Positions 25,639 through 34,768 of a stretch of 64,000 bases of DNA are shown here, piece by piece. The DNA is taken from positions 124,001 to 188,000 of the forward strand of contig CAVVFO010000002.1 in assembly GCA_963747595.1 (NCBI GenBank), given 5' to 3'. The translations under genes were made by a program, and so were the position numbers. Under the pieces are notes generated by a model. It worked only from the letters and a program-made list of their open reading frames with translations. It was not told where the DNA came from and did no database searches. The number at the start of each line of letters is the position of its first letter. The first letter of the stretch is position 1. This DNA is from Oleiagrimonas sp963747595 (lineage in GTDB: Bacteria; Pseudomonadota; Gammaproteobacteria; Xanthomonadales; Rhodanobacteraceae).

Positions 25639-27405
25639 TCATGCCGCTCTTCGCGTCGATGCCTCGTGCTCGCGCACCAGGCGGATGAAGGCCTCCTGCA
25701 TGCTCGGCGAGGGATGGTCCGCGTCGCCGGCCCGGGCGCGAATCTCCGACGGCGAACCCGTGGCCAGGATCTCGCCCAGCGACATCAGCACAAGGCGGTC
25801 GCAGTATTCGGCCTCGTCCATGAAATGGGTGGTGACCAGCACGGTCACGCCTTCCGCGGCCACGCGGTTGATGCGTTTCCAGAACGCGCGGCGCGTGAGC
25901 GGGTCGACGCCGGAGGTCGGCTCGTCCAGGAACAGGATCGAAGGCTCGTGCATCAGCGCGCAGGCCAGGGCCAGACGCTGGCGATAGCCGGGCGGCAAGG
26001 TACCTGCACTTGTGTCGGCGCGGTCCTGGAGGCGAAAGTCGCTCAGCGCCCATGCCAGCCGTTCGCGGCGGCGATGTCCGCGCAGACCGTACGCAGAGGC
26101 GAAGAAGCGCAGGTTCTGCGCCACGGTGAGCTGCCCGTACAGCGCAAAGCGCTGGGCCACGTAGCCGATGCGTCCCCGGGCCGAGGCCGGTGCGGTGCGC
26201 AGGTCGGCGCCGGCCACCTGCAGCGTGCCGGCACTGGCCGGCAGCAGGCCGCACAACATGCGAAAGGTGGTGCTCTTGCCCGCGCCGTTGGCGCCGAGCA
26301 GGCCGAACACCTCGCCCCGGCGGACCTCGAAATCGATGCCCCTGACCGCCTCGAAGTCGCCGAAGAACCGGCGCAGCCCCTGCACCTTGATCGCCAGGGC
26401 CCCGGATGCAACCGTATCGGCCGAACCCGCTTCGGCGGCCTTTGCGGGGACGCGCTGCCCGCCCGGTGCGGACTCCGGGTCGATGGTGTCCCGCAACAGG
26501 CTGACGAAGGCGTCCTCGAAGCGCGGCGGTGCCGGCGTCCACGTCTCCCCCTGCGCCGCCAGCGGTTCGGTACCGCTCAGTACCACGCGGACGTCGTCGG
26601 CCTCGACGATGGCGTCGAGCACGCCTTCCCGCGCCTGCAACCGCGCCTGCAGGGTCCGCCGGGGCACGCCATCGGCGCGCACACGATAGCCATGGCCGGC
26701 AAGCGGTGCCTTGAACGCGTCGGGTGTGCGCTGCGCCAGCAGACTGCCGTCGTGCAGCAGGATGATGTCGTCGCAGAATTCGGCCTCGTCCAGGTAGGCT
26801 GTGCTCACCAGCACCGTGACCTTCTGCTCACGCAGCGACTGCACGATGTTCCACAACTCCTGCCGCGAGATGGGATCCACGCCGACGGTCGGCTCGTCCA
26901 GCAGCAGCAGGCGCGGCGTGCGCAGCAAGGCGCAGGCCAGGCCCAGCTTCTGCTTCATGCCGCCGGACAAGTCCCCGGCGCGGCGCTGGTCGAACGGCCC
27001 CAGCGCGGTCAGCGCCAGCAGCTCGTCGAAGCGGACCCGGCGTGCATGCGCGTGCAGACCCTGCAGGTTGGCATACAGGTCCAGGTTCTCGCGCACCGTG
27101 AGGTCTTCGTACAGTCCGAACCGCTGCGGCATGTAGCCGAGGTCGGCCTGGACCGATGCTGCGGCGTCGCGTGTGTCGTGGCCCAGCACACGCACCTGGC
27201 CGGCATCGGGCAGGAGCAGTCCGGCCACCAGTCGCATCAACGTGGTCTTGCCGGCACCGTCCGGCCCCAGCAGCCCGGTGATTCGGCCGCCCGCGACCGT
27301 CACATCGATACCGGCGAGCGCATCGATCTGCCGGGCACCCTGGAGAAAGTGCTTGTGCACGCCCTCCAGCGCGATCGCCGGTTCGACGTCAGGGACTGCA
27401 GGCAT
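25639..27405 (-). CDS. ABC transporter ATP-binding protein with two fused ATPase domains
   Basis: This 588-residue protein contains two nucleotide-binding domains. The first has Walker A GPDGAGKTT, signature LSGGMKQKLGLA and Walker B LLLLDEPTVGVDP. The second, from about residue 330, has Walker A GANGAGKST, a degenerate signature LPPGYRQRLALA and LFLDEPTSGVDP. The loss of the usual LSGG in the second half suggests asymmetric ATP use. The tandem layout matches YhiH/YbhF-type exporters, which work with two ABC-2 permeases and a HlyD protein, exactly the neighbours seen here. ATG 27405 overlaps the HlyD gene by 17 bp. Confidence 0.95.
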   Translation of the reverse strand: MPAVPDVEPAIALEGVHKHFLQGARQIDALAGIDVTVAGGRITGLLGPDGAGKTTLMRLVAGLLLPDAGQVRVLGHDTRDAAASVQADLGYMPQRFGLYEDLTVRENLDLYANLQGLHAHARRVRFDELLALTALGPFDQRRAGDLSGGMKQKLGLACALLRTPRLLLLDEPTVGVDPISRQELWNIVQSLREQKVTVLVSTAYLDEAEFCDDIILLHDGSLLAQRTPDAFKAPLAGHGYRVRADGVPRRTLQARLQAREGVLDAIVEADDVRVVLSGTEPLAAQGETWTPAPPRFEDAFVSLLRDTIDPESAPGGQRVPAKAAEAGSADTVASGALAIKVQGLRRFFGDFEAVRGIDFEVRRGEVFGLLGANGAGKSTTFRMLCGLLPASAGTLQVAGADLRTAPASARGRIGYVAQRFALYGQLTVAQNLRFFASAYGLRGHRRRERLAWALSDFRLQDRADTSAGTLPPGYRQRLALACALMHEPSILFLDEPTSGVDPLTRRAFWKRINRVAAEGVTVLVTTHFMDEAEYCDRLVLMSLGEILATGSPSEIRARAGDADHPSPSMQEAFIRLVREHEASTRRAA

Positions 27406-28429
27406 GCGCGGGGTCCGTTCGCGGCGGGTTGTCGTGCAGGGGCAGCCGCACAGTCACCGGCATGCCCAGACGCAGGCGACCGTCCGCATTGCAGGCAAAG
27501 ACCCGCACCCGATACACCAGCTGCGTGCGCAGGTCGCTGGTCTCGACCGTCTGCGGGGTGAACTCGGCGGTGGGCGATACATAGCCCACCCATCCCGGGA
27601 AGGCCTGGTCCCGGAAGCTGTCGCTGTGGATGTCGGCACGCATGCCGGGCCGCACCTTGCCGAGCTCGGTTTCCGGCACGTAGACGCGTGCCCAGACCGG
27701 GTGCCTCACTGCCAGGGTCATCGCCGGCACCGACGGGCTGGCCATGTCCCCCGGCTCCAGGATGCGCGCCTGTACCGTGGCGTTGGCCGGCGCGCGCAGG
27801 CGGGTATCGGCCAGACGGCGTCGCGCCAGCGCCAGCGTGGCGGCCTGCGCCTTGACCTCCTCGCGTGCCGCCGCGATGTCTTCGCTGCGCGGGCCCTGCA
27901 CGGCCAGGCTCAGGGTCTGGCGGGCGCTGTCGGTCTGCGCATCGGCGGTCTGCAGCGCGCGCAAGGCGTCATCCGCAGATTGCTGCGCCACCAGGTGTTT
28001 CCCTGCAAGATCGTGCTGGCGTGCATACGTGGCCCGGGCGTTGTTGCGGGTCGCGCTGGCCGCCGCCAACGCGGCGCGTGCTGCGGCAATTTCCTGCGGC
28101 CGCGACCCGGATTCGAGCATGGCCAGGCGCTGGCGGGCAGCACCCAGCAGGCCCTCGGCCTGGGCCACCGCGTCCTCGAACCGCTCCGGTTCCAGCTGCG
28201 CCAGCAGCTGTCCCCGATGCACGCTCGCACCTTCTTCCACGGCCACGCGGTCGACGCGACCGGCATCGTTGAAACCCAACTGCACGGTACGCACATCGAT
28301 GTTGCCGTAGAGACTCAACGTGTCCGACGGGCGATGCGCGCGGTGCAGGTAAAGACCGGCGGCCACCAGCGCGCCCACTGTCCCAAGCAGCACAACGATC
28401 AACGCGATTCTCTTGCGGGGCAGCGTCAT
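27389..28429 (-). CDS. HlyD family periplasmic adaptor
   Basis: This 346-residue membrane-fusion protein has one N-terminal TM helix (RIALIVVLLGTVGALVAAGL), a lipoyl-type half (YGNIDVRTVQLGFNDAGRV) and a long Ala/Gln-rich coiled coil (about residues 80-200), then the returning lipoyl half and a beta-barrel. It links the inner-membrane ABC exporter to the outer envelope. It is the first gene of the operon and overlaps the ATPase gene. I start at ATG 28429; ATG 28456 is in frame with no better ribosome-binding site. Confidence 0.93.
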   Translation of the reverse strand: MTLPRKRIALIVVLLGTVGALVAAGLYLHRAHRPSDTLSLYGNIDVRTVQLGFNDAGRVDRVAVEEGASVHRGQLLAQLEPERFEDAVAQAEGLLGAARQRLAMLESGSRPQEIAAARAALAAASATRNNARATYARQHDLAGKHLVAQQSADDALRALQTADAQTDSARQTLSLAVQGPRSEDIAAAREEVKAQAATLALARRRLADTRLRAPANATVQARILEPGDMASPSVPAMTLAVRHPVWARVYVPETELGKVRPGMRADIHSDSFRDQAFPGWVGYVSPTAEFTPQTVETSDLRTQLVYRVRVFACNADGRLRLGMPVTVRLPLHDNPPRTDPAHACSP

Positions 28430-29210
28430 CGAACCACCATGATCTACGGAAGACATCCGGATGGATGCCCGCATTGTGGATGCTCGCGACCGCTGCCGAA
28501 TTGACCTGCCTCAACTACTCCACCGCAAGCATCAAGCATCCTCCAAGGTCCGCGATGCCATGCGCCCGTGCCGTGCCGCAGCCGTTGCGGTCAACCGCCA
28601 TTCACCCCGTCACCGGCGTCGGCGGCTGGGCGGTGGCCCTCGCTTGTGGCAAAAAAGGAGCCGGGGAAAAAGAGGGCGGGGAGAATTGGATTCATTCCAC
28701 CGCGGCGTGCCCGAATGGTCACGCAGATTAATCGCCTCCGTCCCCCCTTTCGCTCCGACCGTCAGCGCGCTGTCATGCCACCATCGACACGGTAGTTCGC
28801 GCCGGTCAGTCACTGACCGCGGTCCGACGCGAGCAGTGCAACGATCTCCGCGATATCGTCGGTGGCGCCAATGCGACCGCGCGGCACATACTGCAGCCAG
28901 TCATCGCCGGGTCATTGATGTAGCGCCACACGCGGAGGTCATGCCCTTTCCGCCCTCCGTTCCGGAACAGCGTGTTGGCGTTGCGGGGAATTCATGGAGG
29001 AAGCTCATGGCCCGCTTGCCGCGGCTCTATCTGCTCGGCAGGGACAGGACATCGGCTGCGTGCCGGAAAACCTGAAATCAATGACACCGACCTGTTGATC
29101 CCTGTTGATCTAATGCCGCTCAGGCATTTGGAATCCTTGCCGCCGGTGAATTATGGTTCATCACGATGGCGCGCGGGCTCACCCCGTCTTGCAACAGGAA
29201 AAGGAACACC
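28430..29210. other. Intergenic region with RAYT-type element and SDR relic
   Basis: No intact gene is seen. A GAGGGCGGGGAG stretch near 28671 and a CCTCCGTCCCCCCTTT element near 28735 resemble the RAYT-associated sequences. The SDR relic is listed separately. The last 100 bases should hold the GH31 promoter. Confidence 0.5.
28762..28912 (-). pseudogene. Short-chain dehydrogenase C-terminal relic
   Basis: On the minus strand the frame reads WLQYVPRGRIGATDDIAEIV and continues to the typical SDR ending LTGANYRVDGGMT before a TGA at 28762. An in-frame TGA lies just before LTGAN. No N-terminal Rossmann part is present upstream. This is a fragment of a decayed oxidoreductase gene. Confidence 0.7.
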
Positions 29211-31859
29211 ATGCGATACATCCGTGCAGTAGCGGCCCTGCTTTTGTTGACGGCGATATCGGCCGCGCCGGCGGTGGCGGGGCCCACCGCAACGGCCATG
29301 CACGGCAAGGCCAATCCGGCCGCGATCGTCCATCGTGGCCACGTGCGCTTCACCGTGCTCACGCCGCGTGTGATCCGGATGGAATGGTCGCCCGATGGCC
29401 ATTTCGTCGACGCGCCGTCGCAGGTGGTCGTTGACCGCCGCCAGCCGGTGCCGAAGTTCTCCTCCGGCGTGCGCAACGGCGAACTGCACATCGACACTAC
29501 GTCGCTCAGCCTGACCTACACGCTGGGCAGCGGCCGATTCGATGCGCGCAATCTGCATGTCGTCTCCAGACACATGCACACCGCTTTCGCCTGGCATCCG
29601 GGCATGCCGGAAACCGGCAACCTTCATGGCACCGCACGCACGCTGGACCGGTTCAAGGGCGCAGTGCGACTCGGCGACCACAAGAAGATCGATCTGGGTC
29701 AGGGGCTGATTTCGCGTGAAGGCTGGCACGTGATCGACGATTCCAGCACCTTTCTGTTCGACCACAGCCCCTGGCGCTGGGTCAAACGGCGCACGTGCAC
29801 CACGTGCCAGGATCTGTATTTCTTCGGCTACGGGCATCACTACAAGCAGGCTCTGGGCGATTTCGCCAGGATTGCCGGGCGTGAACCGATGCCGCCTCGC
29901 TTTGCCTTCGGCTATTGGTGGTCGCGCTACTGGAATTATTCGGACAACGAGTTGCGCAAGCTGGTGGCGGACTTCAAGCGCTATCGCATCCCGCTCGACG
30001 TACTGGTGATCGACATGGATTGGCACCGCACCGACGGCCTGAGCTGGAACCCGAAATATTCGAAACAGGACACGTTTGGACAACTCGTCGGCTGGACCGG
30101 CTTCACCTGGAACCGCAGCCTGTTTCCCGACCCTGCGGGATTCCTGCATTGGCTGCACCGGCAAAACCTGAAAACCACGCTCAACCTGCACCCGGCCTCG
30201 GGCATCGGCACGCACGAGGCCAGGTATGCCGAGGCCGCCAGGGCCATGGGTGTGACCGATGGCAAGCCGATTGCGTTCGAGGCGGCGGACAAGCGCTTCG
30301 TCAACATGTTGTTCAATGTCGTGCTCGATCCCCTGCGCAAGGAAGGTGTGAACTTCTGGTGGCTCGACTGGCAGCAGTGGCCGGATTCGAAAAAGATGCC
30401 GGGTCTTTCCAACACCTGGTGGCTCAATTACGTGTTCTACACGCACATGCAGCGGACGACCGACAAGCGCGCGCTGATTTACCATCGCTGGGGCGGACTG
30501 GGCAATCATCGCTACCAGGTGGGTTTTTCCGGCGATTCGGTCATTGCATGGGCGTCGCTCGCCTTTCAGCCTTACTTCACCGCGACCGCATCGAACGTGC
30601 TCTACGGATACTGGAGCCACGACATCGGCGGCCACATGTTCCCTGACAGCACGCCCGAGGCCAAACGCCACATCAACCCGGAACTCTACGTGCGCTGGAT
30701 GCAGTTCGGCACGTTCAGCCCGATCCTGCGGACGCACTCGTCCAAGGAACCGGGGCTGCGCAAGGAACCCTGGCGGTTCGCGCCAAAGGACTTCGCTGCG
30801 CTTCGCAAGACGATCGATGAGCGCTACCGGATGGCTCCGTACATTTACACCGCCTCGCGCGAGGCCTACGACAGCGGCGTCTCCATCCTGCGCCCCTTGT
30901 ATTACGCGTGGCCGGACCAGGCGCAGGCCTACACGTCCCGAAACGAGTACATGTTCGGCGACGACATGCTGATCGCGCCGGTCACCCAGCCGATGAAAAA
31001 CGGCGTGGCCACGATCTCGCTCTGGCTGCCGCCGGGACGCTGGTATGACCGCAATCGCGGCGAGGTGATCAGGGGCGGCCGCACGATCAAGCGCGATTAC
31101 ACGCTGGACGAAGTGCCGGTGTTCGTGCGCGCCGGGGCGGTGCTGCCACTGAATCCGCCTTCGGTCCGCAAGCTGCAGACCATGGACAACAGCAAGATCG
31201 TGCTGCGGCTTGTGCCGGGCGGGCATTCGCACACCCGGCTCTATACCGATGCCGGTGATACGCAGGGATATCGCCACGGCAAATATGCCTTCACCACGAT
31301 CGATGCCGAGCGCGACAACCATCAGGCAAGCCTGACGGTTCATCCGCGAAAGGGGCATTATCCCGGCATGCCGAACGCGAAAAAGGTGACAGTCGATCTG
31401 CCCATGGCCACGTTGCCCCAGACGGTCACGGTGAACGGAACGCCTTATTCGCGAACCGACAGCGCCCATCCCGGAAGCTGGACCTACGATGGACAGACGC
31501 TGACCGCCCGCATCGTCATTCCGCCCCACGCCGCGGACAAGACGATGTCGGTCAAGGTGCACTTTGCTCACAATCCCGTCGACATCGCCGGGTTGATGTA
31601 CCGGATGAAACGCACGACAGCGGCAGTCGAATGGCTGAAGTATCACTGGAGATCACCCAGCCCGTTGCCCGACGACGTGTCGCTGGCTGCCCAGCTGGGA
31701 CGCCTGATCGACTACCATCCCGAGCAGTTCGCGAGCTTGGTTCATGCGTTCAACCAACGGCTCTCCAAGCTGGTCAAGGAAGTGAACCACTCCCATGCCG
31801 ATCCTAGGGTCAAGGCGCACTTCGCCGACCTTGTCCGAGCCATCCGCACGTCGACCTGA
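29211..31859 (+). CDS. Exported GH31 alpha-glycosidase
   Basis: This 882-residue protein has a signal peptide (LLLLTAISAAPAVAG) and a GH31 catalytic barrel. The likely nucleophile is Asp386 in FWWLDWQQW, and the acid/base is Asp471 in SHDIGGHMFP. The downstream RTHSSKEPGLR and YRMAPYIYTASREA segments are also typical. GH31 enzymes release alpha-linked glucose or xylose; the exact substrate cannot be read from the sequence. C-terminal beta domains are followed by a helical tail of about 80 residues (ending VKAHFADLVRAIRTST) that I do not recognise. ATG 29211 has AAGGAA upstream. It begins the region of secreted hydrolases. Confidence 0.9.
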   Translation: MRYIRAVAALLLLTAISAAPAVAGPTATAMHGKANPAAIVHRGHVRFTVLTPRVIRMEWSPDGHFVDAPSQVVVDRRQPVPKFSSGVRNGELHIDTTSLSLTYTLGSGRFDARNLHVVSRHMHTAFAWHPGMPETGNLHGTARTLDRFKGAVRLGDHKKIDLGQGLISREGWHVIDDSSTFLFDHSPWRWVKRRTCTTCQDLYFFGYGHHYKQALGDFARIAGREPMPPRFAFGYWWSRYWNYSDNELRKLVADFKRYRIPLDVLVIDMDWHRTDGLSWNPKYSKQDTFGQLVGWTGFTWNRSLFPDPAGFLHWLHRQNLKTTLNLHPASGIGTHEARYAEAARAMGVTDGKPIAFEAADKRFVNMLFNVVLDPLRKEGVNFWWLDWQQWPDSKKMPGLSNTWWLNYVFYTHMQRTTDKRALIYHRWGGLGNHRYQVGFSGDSVIAWASLAFQPYFTATASNVLYGYWSHDIGGHMFPDSTPEAKRHINPELYVRWMQFGTFSPILRTHSSKEPGLRKEPWRFAPKDFAALRKTIDERYRMAPYIYTASREAYDSGVSILRPLYYAWPDQAQAYTSRNEYMFGDDMLIAPVTQPMKNGVATISLWLPPGRWYDRNRGEVIRGGRTIKRDYTLDEVPVFVRAGAVLPLNPPSVRKLQTMDNSKIVLRLVPGGHSHTRLYTDAGDTQGYRHGKYAFTTIDAERDNHQASLTVHPRKGHYPGMPNAKKVTVDLPMATLPQTVTVNGTPYSRTDSAHPGSWTYDGQTLTARIVIPPHAADKTMSVKVHFAHNPVDIAGLMYRMKRTTAAVEWLKYHWRSPSPLPDDVSLAAQLGRLIDYHPEQFASLVHAFNQRLSKLVKEVNHSHADPRVKAHFADLVRAIRTST

Positions 31860-31892
31860 CTTCGCACGAAAAAGCGAAAAGGGGACGGAGGG

Positions 31893-31949
31893 CGTGACAT
31901 GGAGCGGTGTCCCGGGCAGTTCGAGCCGTGGCCCGCGAGGCATGCGCAC
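31893..31949 (-). pseudogene. RAYT N-terminal relic
   Basis: On the minus strand the sequence reads MPRGPRLELPGTPLHVT, matching the start of the RAYT at 18.2-19.7 kb (MPRQPRIELPGVPLHVT). It then runs into an AAAAGGGGACGGAGG element with no further homology. A different, older RAYT was deleted here, leaving only its first codons and an associated repeat. Confidence 0.8.
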
Positions 31950-32028
31950 AGCATCCCATCACTGACAGCCGTGATGCGGCCGGTTCGCCGGGGCCAGGCG
32001 GTGATTGTCAACAAAGTTGTCCGCTTTT

Positions 32029-33078
32029 TCATGCCGCTAGCGGCACGGTTTGAGATAGGTCATCGGCGGGCGTGTCCGGGTTGAGCCAGACGCTGCCCAC
32101 CGGGGTCCAGTTGCGTACTGCACGCCCTCGCCAACGCGCCGGCATGGTCCGCTTGGCCGCCTCGTAGACAGCCTTGCGCGCGTTGAGGATGGCGTGGTCT
32201 TCGCCCTCATGGCGCTGCTGCGGGGTGACGAAGCGGATGCCGCTGTGGCGGTGCTCGGTGTTGTACCAAGTCACGAAGCGCTGCACCCATTGCCGCGCCG
32301 CGTCGATGCTCTGGAACGGCTTGCTCGGGTAGCTCGGGACGTATTTCAGGGTCTTGAAGATCGCCTCCGAGTAAGGGTTGTCGTTGCTGACCGAGGGCCG
32401 ACTGAAGGATGGTACGACGCCCAGTTCCTGCAACTTGGCGAGCATGGTCGCGCCCTTCATCGGGCTGCCGTTGTCGGCGTGCAGCACCAGCTGATCACGC
32501 GCAACACGGTGACGCTGGCAGGCCTTGTCCATCAGCTCGGCGGCGTGGGCCGCCAATTCTTCATGGTGGACCTCCCAGCCCACGATCTTGCGGCTGTAGA
32601 TGTCCATCATCATGTACAGGCGATAGAACTGACCGCGCACGCTGGCGGGCAGATACGTGATGTCCCATGACCACACCTGGTTGGAGCCGCTGGCGGACCA
32701 TGACTTGGGCTTGGCAACCTTGCGCGGGGCGTGAGCTCGGCCGCGGTGGTTGTCCTGTGCATGCTCGCGCAACACCCGGTAGAAGCTCGATTCGGAGCCG
32801 TAATATGTGTTCTTGTCCGCCAGTCGTGGCACGATCTGCGAGGGCGGCAAGCTCTTGTATGACGTGCTGTTGCACACGTCCAAAATACGCTGCTTTTCTG
32901 CATCGCTCAGGGCATGAGGACAGCGGCGTGGCGCTCCTTTGCGTCCATCACCAAGGCGCTCGGCGCCTCGCCAGCGGCGCAGCGTGCGACAGCTGATGCC
33001 CAGCACATCGCAGGCCTTGTGGCGCCGTGCGCCGACCGCCACGGCGTCATCAATCAGTGAGATGGCCATCTGTTTCAT
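32029..33078 (-). CDS. IS3-family transposase OrfB (DDE integrase)
   Basis: This 349-residue protein has an N-terminal helix-turn-helix (HKACDVLGISCRTLRRWRG) and a retroviral-type integrase core. The DDE residues lie in WSWDITYLP, LHADNGSPMKG and SNDNPYSEAIFKTLKY. It starts at ATG 33078, 11 bp after orfA, instead of by the frameshift fusion common in this family. It appears functional. Confidence 0.95.
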   Translation of the reverse strand: MKQMAISLIDDAVAVGARRHKACDVLGISCRTLRRWRGAERLGDGRKGAPRRCPHALSDAEKQRILDVCNSTSYKSLPPSQIVPRLADKNTYYGSESSFYRVLREHAQDNHRGRAHAPRKVAKPKSWSASGSNQVWSWDITYLPASVRGQFYRLYMMMDIYSRKIVGWEVHHEELAAHAAELMDKACQRHRVARDQLVLHADNGSPMKGATMLAKLQELGVVPSFSRPSVSNDNPYSEAIFKTLKYVPSYPSKPFQSIDAARQWVQRFVTWYNTEHRHSGIRFVTPQQRHEGEDHAILNARKAVYEAAKRTMPARWRGRAVRNWTPVGSVWLNPDTPADDLSQTVPLAA

Positions 33079-33089
33079 CGACGCGGGGA

Positions 33090-33578
33090 TCAGGCGTCCT
33101 CGTCGGTGCCCCAGATGGCACTGGCTTTTTTTGACAGGGTCAGCAGCGCGGCTGTTTCAGCCAGCGCCTTGTCCTTGCGGTGCAGTTCTTTTTCCAGCTT
33201 TCGGTTCTTCTTGCGCATGGCGGCGAGGTCGGCCTTGCTGGTGGCCGGCCCCAACGGATCCATCGCCTCGAAGGTCTGTTTCCACGCATCGAGCTGTTCC
33301 ACGTACAAGCCGTGCTCACGGCAGTACGCTGAGCGCTCGGCCTCGTTCATGGTGGCGGTGCGGATCACGGCTGCCAGCTTGGTCTTGGTATCCCAATGAT
33401 CCGGGGCGGAAGGTTTGGAGGGCACGACGTATCCTTCGGTTCTCAGCTGCTTTTTCCAAGCGTACAAGGTCGGCTCGGAGATGCCGGTATCACGGCTGAT
33501 GGCGGCCACGCTTTGGCTGCTGGGTGGCATCATCTTCTTTACGATCTGCTGTTTGAGTTCTTGGCTGTATCGGGTCAC
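33090..33578 (-). CDS. IS3-family transposase OrfA
   Basis: This 162-residue protein has an N-terminal HTH (SVAAISRDTGISEPTLYAWKK) for binding the element ends and a C-terminal leucine-zipper-like coiled coil (LAAMRKKNRKLEKELHRKD). OrfA partners OrfB in IS3 transposition. It starts about 58 bp inside the right terminal repeat. Confidence 0.93.
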   Translation of the reverse strand: MTRYSQELKQQIVKKMMPPSSQSVAAISRDTGISEPTLYAWKKQLRTEGYVVPSKPSAPDHWDTKTKLAAVIRTATMNEAERSAYCREHGLYVEQLDAWKQTFEAMDPLGPATSKADLAAMRKKNRKLEKELHRKDKALAETAALLTLSKKASAIWGTDEDA

Positions 33579-33741
33579 GAGTAGGTCCTGCCCGCCCCGG
33601 GTTGGTGGTTCAAGGAAGCGGACAACTATCGTGACAGAGGGGGCAGGCGTGTAGGGAATAGCCTATGGACGAGGCTGCTCAATTGCCTCCGTCCTCTTTG
33701 TTGCTCTCCCTTTGTTACTTCAAAAGCCGCGTTCGTGGCGC

Positions 33742-33770
33742 GCAAAAACAACCCCCGTCGCCGGGGGTTG
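33742..33770 (-). terminator. Terminator after the first PEP-CTERM gene
   Basis: On the minus strand a CAACCCCCGG-CGA-CGGGGGTTG type hairpin is followed by five T residues, 35 bp after the stop of the 33805-34686 gene. Confidence 0.85.
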
Positions 33771-33804
33771 CAGGAACGCGAGCCCGTGGATACATGGCCG
33801 GTTT

Positions 33805-34686
33805 TCAGTCGAAGCGTCGGCGCAGACCTGCGAACAGGCCGATCAGCAGCATGCCCAGGCTGAACATGCCGAGTGCAGCCGGCTCCGGGACCGAAGAAGG
33901 CGGTGGCTGGTTCGTGAAGCTGCCGGCCTCGATGAAGACTGCCGAATCGAGTGCACTATCGGAAACGTCCGCGATGATCAGCGAGATGGTGTTGTCGGCG
34001 TTGGGTGTCAATCCGGAAATGCTGGCAACAAAATTTTTCGTGTAGCCATCGTAATCGAAGTCCGGATTCATGCCGTTGAGATTGTCGATGAAATATTGCG
34101 GATTCGACGGATTGGTGCCGACCGAGGAATTGGGTCCGCCTGCATTGACATTGTTGATGGCGACCGGTGTGTTCGTCCCGGGGATGAGCGCGATGTTCTG
34201 CCCATTGATGAGGAACTGGAACTCGTCGTTGTACTGTGAGTTGACGTAGTTTGAATATTCCGCGGAAGCGAAGAAGTAGGTGAAGGATGCCGTGGTCGAA
34301 GTGCTTGTGAAATGGAACGTCAGGTTGACGGCGTCATGGGAATTGGCGATGTTCGGATCGCCCGGTGCTCCGCTTTGGGTATCTGGCACCCCGCTGTTTG
34401 TGCTCCAGGAGTGTCCCGCGGCCGCTGCACTGCCACTGGTCAGGACGATACCGGAATCGATGCCGAGCCCCGCGTTCGTGCCGCCGGTGAAAGTGCCGGA
34501 GGCGCCTGCCGGGCCCGTGTAGGATGCATTGCTGATGGTCACCCCGGTGCCGGCAAGTTCACTGCTCAGGGTGGCAGCATCATTGCTTGTGGTGACGGTC
34601 ATTGTCGTCGCGCTGGCGATGCCGCAAAACAGCGTCCCCAAAACCAGCGCTACGGCGATCCCGGTATGCTTTTTTAGTGCGTTCAT
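33805..34686 (-). CDS. PEP-CTERM protein with choice-of-anchor L-type domain
   Basis: This 293-residue exported protein has a signal peptide ending near GIASA and a Ser/Thr/Gly-rich body. The segment GIDSGIVLTSGSAAAA through SFTYFFASAEYSNYVNSQYN matches the choice-of-anchor L pattern. The C-terminal sorting signal is VPEPAALGMFSLGMLLIGLF followed by AGLRRR. Exosortase EpsH-type enzymes recognise this tail; none is encoded in the window. A sigma-54 promoter and a YGTCG-N7-TTACA element lie upstream. It may be a surface or biofilm matrix protein. Confidence 0.93.
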   Translation of the reverse strand: MNALKKHTGIAVALVLGTLFCGIASATTMTVTTSNDAATLSSELAGTGVTISNASYTGPAGASGTFTGGTNAGLGIDSGIVLTSGSAAAAGHSWSTNSGVPDTQSGAPGDPNIANSHDAVNLTFHFTSTSTTASFTYFFASAEYSNYVNSQYNDEFQFLINGQNIALIPGTNTPVAINNVNAGGPNSSVGTNPSNPQYFIDNLNGMNPDFDYDGYTKNFVASISGLTPNADNTISLIIADVSDSALDSAVFIEAGSFTNQPPPSSVPEPAALGMFSLGMLLIGLFAGLRRRFD

Positions 34687-34734
34687 AACCCCTCTCCCTA
34701 ATGAACACCTGACAGGTGTCGGTACCCTGCATCG

Positions 34735-34750
34735 AGCACGATATATGCCA
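34735..34750 (-). promoter_or_regulatory. Sigma-54 promoter of the 33805-34686 PEP-CTERM gene
   Basis: Minus strand TGGCATATATCGTGCT has GG and GC elements separated by 10 bases, as required for sigma-54. It lies 48 bp before the start codon. Confidence 0.75.
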
Positions 34751-34768
34751 TATAGATATCTATATGAT

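Larger units (their letters stand above)
32006..33636 (-). mobile_element. IS3-family insertion sequence, intact
   Basis: The element is 1631 bp with imperfect terminal inverted repeats of about 25 bp. The left end begins TGTCAACAAAGTTGTCCGCT and the right end, read inward, TGTCACGATAGTTGTCCGCT. It carries orfA and orfB with all catalytic motifs. I saw no clear target-site duplication next to the ends (GTGAT versus GAGGG). Confidence 0.9.

Noticed and set aside
28461..29075. A 204-codon plus-strand open frame after the HlyD gene
   Set aside because: It has no motif or ribosome-binding site and overlaps an SDR relic on the other strand and RAYT-type repeats.
29151..31646. An 831-codon open frame on the minus strand opposite the GH31 gene
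   Set aside because: It is antisense shadow; the GH31 frame has a signal peptide and catalytic motifs.
31997..33645. Target-site duplication of the intact IS3 element
   Set aside because: The bases next to the two ends (GTGAT and GAGGG) do not match, so I do not claim one.
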